Shown one piece after another: positions 62,905 to 64,000 of a stretch of 64,000 bases of DNA. Each line of letters starts with the position of its first letter. Position 1 is the first letter of the stretch. Under the pieces are notes generated by a model. The model was not told the origin of the DNA. It did no database searches and was given only the letters and a program-made list of their open reading frames with translations. Position numbers and translations under genes: made by a program. This stretch comes from Dongshaea marina (GTDB taxonomy: Bacteria > Pseudomonadota > Gammaproteobacteria > Enterobacterales > Aeromonadaceae), in the NCBI RefSeq assembly GCF_003072645.1, contig NZ_CP028897.1:2927658-2991657 (forward strand), in the 5' to 3' direction.

Positions 62905-63432
62905 CTAACCCCACACATAACCAAACTGGCTAAACATCTCAGAGAAGCCTTGGGGATTATCCCCAAAATAGAAGAAGGTTTGTCCCTTGTTGGGGTTTCC
63001 GCCCACCTCCCCGGTTGGCCGGATAAAGCGGATCCGCTTACTGGGGAAACACAGGGCTGAGGCTTTAGACAGCATCGCCTGGTAAGGCTTGGTTTCGGTT
63101 CCCGAGTTCACCAGGACGATCGCTTGTTTGACCCTGCCAGCCTCTAGCTCTGCTAGTAAGCGGCTACAGAAATCACCGAGAAGCCCCCGGCTATAGGGCG
63201 GGTTCATCCACAGGTTTCCTCGCCAGTTTGCCTCAGCAGCCAGCCCTGAGTTCTCTCGGCTATAAAAGCGTTTGGCGCGCACCGAGAGCTGTGCTACCGG
63301 ATTACTCGCCGGATCAACATCAATTGAGCCCATCACCTTCCTGGCAGCCTCAATATATTGAGCCGGGGTATTCCATTCATCGTTATTCAGCGCAGAGTGA
63401 TTGCCGATATGCATGGTGACTGCTTCAGTCAT
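62905..63432 (-). CDS. Phage-type adenine DNA methyltransferase (Dam superfamily)
   Basis: 175 residues of the DNA N-6-adenine-methyltransferase family (PF05869) found in phages. NNDEWNTPAQYIEAARKVMGSIDVDPASNP opens it; MNPPYS is the catalytic NPPY motif; FVRP-like FIRPTGEVGGNPNKGQTFFYF ends it. It methylates adenine in an unknown sequence. It is the only phage-type gene in this part, next to tRNA genes, so probably a remnant of another element. A GGAG-type site precedes the ATG. Confidence 0.88.
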   Translation of the reverse strand: MTEAVTMHIGNHSALNNDEWNTPAQYIEAARKVMGSIDVDPASNPVAQLSVRAKRFYSRENSGLAAEANWRGNLWMNPPYSRGLLGDFCSRLLAELEAGRVKQAIVLVNSGTETKPYQAMLSKASALCFPSKRIRFIRPTGEVGGNPNKGQTFFYFGDNPQGFSEMFSQFGYVWG

Positions 63433-63594
63433 GGAAAACTCCTAAGGTGATGGGTGTCATGAGCGCTGGCAAGTCGTTGTCTAGCTCAACGTTAAGTGCC
63501 TGACCTGTTTGGATGAAGCATTTAATCGGCAGTGCTGAGCATGCAGTCATGGGCTGAGCGGCTTATCGCAGATGAATTACCGAACGCCAGATAG

Positions 63595-63619
63595 CAAAAA
63601 ACCACGTCGAGCGTGGTTT
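63595..63619 (-). terminator. Terminator of the right tRNA operon
   Basis: AAACCACG / CGTGGTTT stem with T tract on the minus strand, 24 bp past the tRNA-Leu end. Confidence 0.8.
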
Positions 63620-63642
63620 GATAAGCCATTTGGCTTGAATGA

Positions 63643-63729
63643 TGGTGCCCGGAGACGGACTTGAACCGTCACGCTGTAACCAGCGAGGGATTTTAAATCC
63701 CTTGTGTCTACCAATTCCACCATCCGGGC
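63643..63729 (-). tRNA. tRNA-Leu (TAA)
   Basis: 87 nt with encoded CCA and a long variable arm. The anticodon loop GATTTAAAATCC gives TAA. Third in the Gly-Cys-Leu operon; no Leu copy follows the left Gly-Cys pair. Confidence 0.95.
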
Positions 63730-63733
63730 AAAC

Positions 63734-63807
63734 TGGAGGCGCGTCCCGGAGTCGAACCGAGGTCCACGGATTTGCAATCCGCTGCATAGCCACTCTGCCA
63801 ACGCGCC
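63734..63807 (-). tRNA. tRNA-Cys (GCA), right copy
   Basis: Same 74-nt sequence as 1358-1431. Lies 4 bp before tRNA-Leu and 7 bp after tRNA-Gly. Confidence 0.95.
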
Positions 63808-63814
63808 TTCATAT

Positions 63815-63890
<76 letters not shown>

Positions 63891-63935
63891 TTTGCATTTC
63901 GTTTCAGATGTTGTTCTGTCCCGAGTGCGAGATGC

Positions 63936-63963
63936 ATTCTATCTTTCTGGGGGTGAGAGTCAA
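63936..63963 (-). promoter_or_regulatory. Promoter of the right tRNA operon
   Basis: Minus strand TTGACT (63958-63963), 16-bp spacer, TAGAAT (63936-63941), followed by a GC-rich stretch, which suits a growth-rate-controlled stable RNA promoter. Confidence 0.65.
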
Positions 63964-64000
63964 CTCCCTTTTTGTAATTCCTTGATCGTTCGGCCAAATT

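Overview
The window looks like a chromosomal segment of a gammaproteobacterium, probably a marine or aquatic one related to the Vibrio/Aeromonas/Shewanella breadth. Evidence is the gene content (AdeP-type adenine permease, YcbL/GloC, NudC, LplA, EndA-type and Serratia-type nucleases, a PBPRA1643-type SEC-C protein), the smpB-ssrA pair and a tmRNA tag reading ANEDNYALAA. Genus cannot be fixed from the sequence alone.

Layout. 1-6 kb: chromosomal genes (LON-domain protein, frameshifted Nif3/YbgI, tRNA-Cys and tRNA-Gly, DUF2164, adenine permease, secreted nuclease, periplasmic binding protein). An IS5-family element (6076-6920) sits in the stop codon of the binding-protein gene. 7-10.4 kb: a cluster of small accessory genes, including a HigA-Phd fusion antitoxin. 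10.6-37.9 kb: a 27-kb genomic island in the 3' end of ssrA, bounded by a 26-27 bp direct repeat. It carries a tyrosine integrase, AlpA, an O-like replication protein with internal iterons and a DnaA box, a large primase-helicase-like protein, three Rha-like genes, RusA, a DEDDh exonuclease, a serine resolvase behind six repeated boxes, a RES-Xre toxin-antitoxin pair and two stand-alone zinc-ribbon repeat proteins. No capsid, terminase, tail, lysis or conjugation gene is visible, so it resembles a phage satellite or an integrative replicating island. It was itself hit by two nearly identical IS21 copies in opposite orientation and by an IscB element whose omega-RNA guide can be read from the interrupted gene. 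37.9-64 kb: chromosome again: ssrA, smpB, Na/Pi symporter, dapB, DUF2845 pair, sugar transporter plus ribokinase, selD-mnmH, gloC-like hydrolase, metallopeptidase, bactofilin with M23 peptidase, nuclease, AI-2E family permease, nudC, lplA, a phage-type adenine methylase, and a tRNA Gly-Cys-Leu operon.

Two cross-cutting points. First, five open frames are broken by loss of one base in a G or C tract, which points to homopolymer under-calling in the assembly rather than five real pseudogenes. Second, several small-gene families occur both inside the island and in the 7-10 kb cluster next to it, suggesting exchange or repeated acquisition at the ssrA locus.
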